Source of the DNA: Rufibacter tibetensis
GTDB lineage: Bacteria > Bacteroidota > Bacteroidia > Cytophagales > Hymenobacteraceae
Reading direction: 5' to 3'
Length of the DNA stretch: 64,000 bases
Assembly (NCBI RefSeq): GCF_001310085.1
Contig: NZ_CP012643.1
Span: forward strand, 186,001 to 250,000
Part shown: positions 62,590-64,000 of the stretch, in pieces
Position numbering within the stretch: the first letter of the stretch is position 1
Layout of the letters: every line of letters starts with the position of its first letter
Program-made: the position numbers and the translations under genes
Notes under the pieces: model-generated
Databases searched by the model: none
The model's input: the letters and a program-made list of their open reading frames with translations, nothing else
What the model was told of the DNA's origin: nothing

Positions 62590-64000
62590 TTAGATAAGAT
62601 CTTTTGGTGTTACAGTTGCTTCACTTGGCAACAGAATTTCAATATGGGTTCCTTCATCAAGTTTGCTTCTCATCTCAATGCTTCCTCCCATGCTTTCTAC
62701 ATGTGTTTTGACTAGAAACAAGCCTACTCCCCGTCCCTTTTTGTTTTTGTGAAAACGCTTATAAAGCTTGAACAAGTTATCTCCTGCCTTCTCCATGTCA
62801 AAGCCCGAGCCATTGTCTGAAAAGGAGATGTTTACTCCTCCATCGGCATGCGTTACACATTTTATGTTCACCTGGAGTGGACGGCTTTCTGATTTATACT
62901 TGATGGCGTTGGAAAGCAAATTGTAAAAGATGCTGTATAAATAAGCTCTGTTTGCTTTTAAAGTGATAGTTGAATCTATTTCAACCTTCAACTCACTTTT
63001 ATTTTGCAGCAATGACTCCAGAAAGTTTTGGCGGACCTGTTCACAAACTTCAGCTAAATTTACGAACTCTCTATCTACCACGTCTTGCTGATCCCGAAGG
63101 GAAAGGATGAGGTTGAGGTCTCGCAGAACGGTGTCAAGTTTGAAAACACTCGTTTTCAAATACCCCAGTGACTTATCATAAATTTCTGAGTTCTTGTCCA
63201 ACTTCATAAGGAAGTCTGCTAACCCCATTGCATTTGCAACCGGAGCCCTCAGGTTGTGCGACACTATATAAGTAAACTGCTGGAAATCACGGTTCTGCCG
63301 GTATAAATCTTTGGTCATCTGGAGCTGCTTTTCCTCAGCTTCCTTCCTGAAAGTAATGTCTTTCTGAATGATGATGTGGTGCTTAATGCCCCCTTCGTCG
63401 TTTAAAATAGGGGTAAAGTCCATAGAAAGCCATACTTTGGAACCAGACTTCCTATAGTTTAGGGTTTGAATATTGAAGGGCTTGCCAAGCTTCAGTTTCT
63501 CCTTTATTTTCTGCCCAATATCAAAGTTAGAGTCTGGGCCGAGAATGAAAGTACCTGGTATCTGGCCTTTTACTTCCTCTAAGGGAAAGCCTGTGGTACG
63601 GGTAAAAGCCTCATTTACCCATTCTATTCTGCCCTGAATATCTGTAATGATTACCCCATTTGATATTTTACTAGCCACTAAGGATAGCTTTTCCAGCTCT
63701 CGTTTAGCCTCTACCCTCTCCGTTATATTTGAAAAATACACAGAAAGACCCTCATCAGAAGGGAAAGCCTTTACTTCAAACCACTGGTTAAACCGCTCCA
63801 TGTAAGTTTCAAAGTGGACAGACTTTCCGGTCTGCAAAGCTTGATTGAAGTTCTCATGAAGGTAACTGTTGGTTAATTCCGGAAACACCTCCCAGAAACA
63901 TTTCCCATAATACCCCTTCCGGTCAAGCTGAAGAATATGCTCAAATTCTTTGTTGATAAAACTGAAATGCCAATTGTTGTCTAACATGTAGACAGCATCT
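62590..64000 (-). CDS. PAS-domain sensor histidine kinase, C-terminal part (runs off the window)
   Basis: The frame stays open to the window edge (DAVYMLDNNWHFSFIN is a mid-PAS sequence), so the true start lies outside and at least 469 residues are visible. Two PAS units: the end of one with FEHILQLDRKGYYGKCFWEV, and another at about 115-225 (GVIITDIQGRIEWVNEAFTR, FILGPDSNFDIGQKI) with a PAC segment (HHIIIQKDITFRKEAEEKQL). The HisKA dimerisation helix carries the phospho-acceptor in YIVSHNLRAPVANAMGLADF. The catalytic domain has N box NLLSNAIKYKS, G1 FSDNGSGFDM and G2 GRGVGLFLVKTHVESMGG. No membrane segment in the visible part. No response regulator is adjacent on this side. Confidence 0.92.
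   Translation of the reverse strand, partial: DAVYMLDNNWHFSFINKEFEHILQLDRKGYYGKCFWEVFPELTNSYLHENFNQALQTGKSVHFETYMERFNQWFEVKAFPSDEGLSVYFSNITERVEAKRELEKLSLVASKISNGVIITDIQGRIEWVNEAFTRTTGFPLEEVKGQIPGTFILGPDSNFDIGQKIKEKLKLGKPFNIQTLNYRKSGSKVWLSMDFTPILNDEGGIKHHIIIQKDITFRKEAEEKQLQMTKDLYRQNRDFQQFTYIVSHNLRAPVANAMGLADFLMKLDKNSEIYDKSLGYLKTSVFKLDTVLRDLNLILSLRDQQDVVDREFVNLAEVCEQVRQNFLESLLQNKSELKVEIDSTITLKANRAYLYSIFYNLLSNAIKYKSESRPLQVNIKCVTHADGGVNISFSDNGSGFDMEKAGDNLFKLYKRFHKNKKGRGVGLFLVKTHVESMGGSIEMRSKLDEGTHIEILLPSEATVTPKDLI

Noticed and set aside
1..64000. tRNA, rRNA, riboswitch or replication origin
   Set aside because: I looked for cloverleaf-type GGTTCGAATCC arms, conserved rRNA segments and known riboswitch cores and recognised none; a covariance-model scan would be needed to exclude small RNAs.

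Overview
The window looks like chromosomal DNA of a member of the Bacteroidota, most likely order Cytophagales and probably family Hymenobacteraceae (Rufibacter, Nibribacter, Pontibacter or Hymenobacter type); the genus is inference. The evidence is three secreted proteins with type IX secretion C-terminal domains, many lipoproteins, TAnnTTTG-type promoter elements, a Bacteroidota-style VCBS/haloperoxidase gene pair, a PagL-like lipid A deacylase and an almost complete lack of strong Shine-Dalgarno sites. No rRNA, tRNA or CRISPR array was recognised.

Layout. 1-1.7 kb: start of a lipoprotein gene (cut by the window edge), then a REP-associated tyrosine transposase enclosed by two convergent pairs of its presumed REP hairpins. 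1.7-9.8 kb: a GC-rich class II UvrA-like ATPase, a type B T9SS cargo protein, a broken second copy of the uvrA 5' end, an AT-rich PD-(D/E)XK + STAND NTPase protein (a probable defence gene) and a truncated acyltransferase. Together these form a rearranged island. 9.8-20 kb: an unknown 530-residue protein, a PL9-like pectate lyase (type A T9SS signal), an SBBP-repeat/type B T9SS protein and a MscS channel. 20.4-25.4 kb: a co-directional cluster of circularly permuted ATP-grasp, alpha-E, transglutaminase and zinc metallopeptidase genes, a predicted peptide-ligation/processing system. 26-40 kb: a CE2-like esterase lipoprotein, two paralogous lipoproteins sharing a CTYTQGYWKNH motif, HrpB helicase, PagL-like deacylase, a small membrane protein and a translationally coupled VCBS/haloperoxidase pair.

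40.4-54.7 kb is a surface-polysaccharide locus. An eight-gene minus-strand operon (GT4, coiled-coil protein, GT32-like, three large two-domain GT2/GT4 proteins, ABC permease, ABC ATPase) converges on an O-antigen-ligase-family gene, and a GT2 gene lies upstream. 55-64 kb holds an MpaB-family oxygenase, an LLM flavin oxidoreductase, a two-domain M16 peptidase lipoprotein, two small STAS-like proteins, a lipoprotein with a Pmp3/YqaE C-terminus and the 3' part of a PAS histidine kinase.

Intergenic DNA is rich in structure. There are nine copies of a REP hairpin with compensatory stem changes, three copies of a second nested-palindrome repeat, and many strong hairpin terminators, several of which share an inner CTGTTTT...AAAACAG palindrome. 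The two strongest leads are the nuclease-STAND protein in its rearrangement scar and the ATP-grasp/alpha-E/transglutaminase/peptidase cluster with its unusual Met/Gln/Ser-rich tail.
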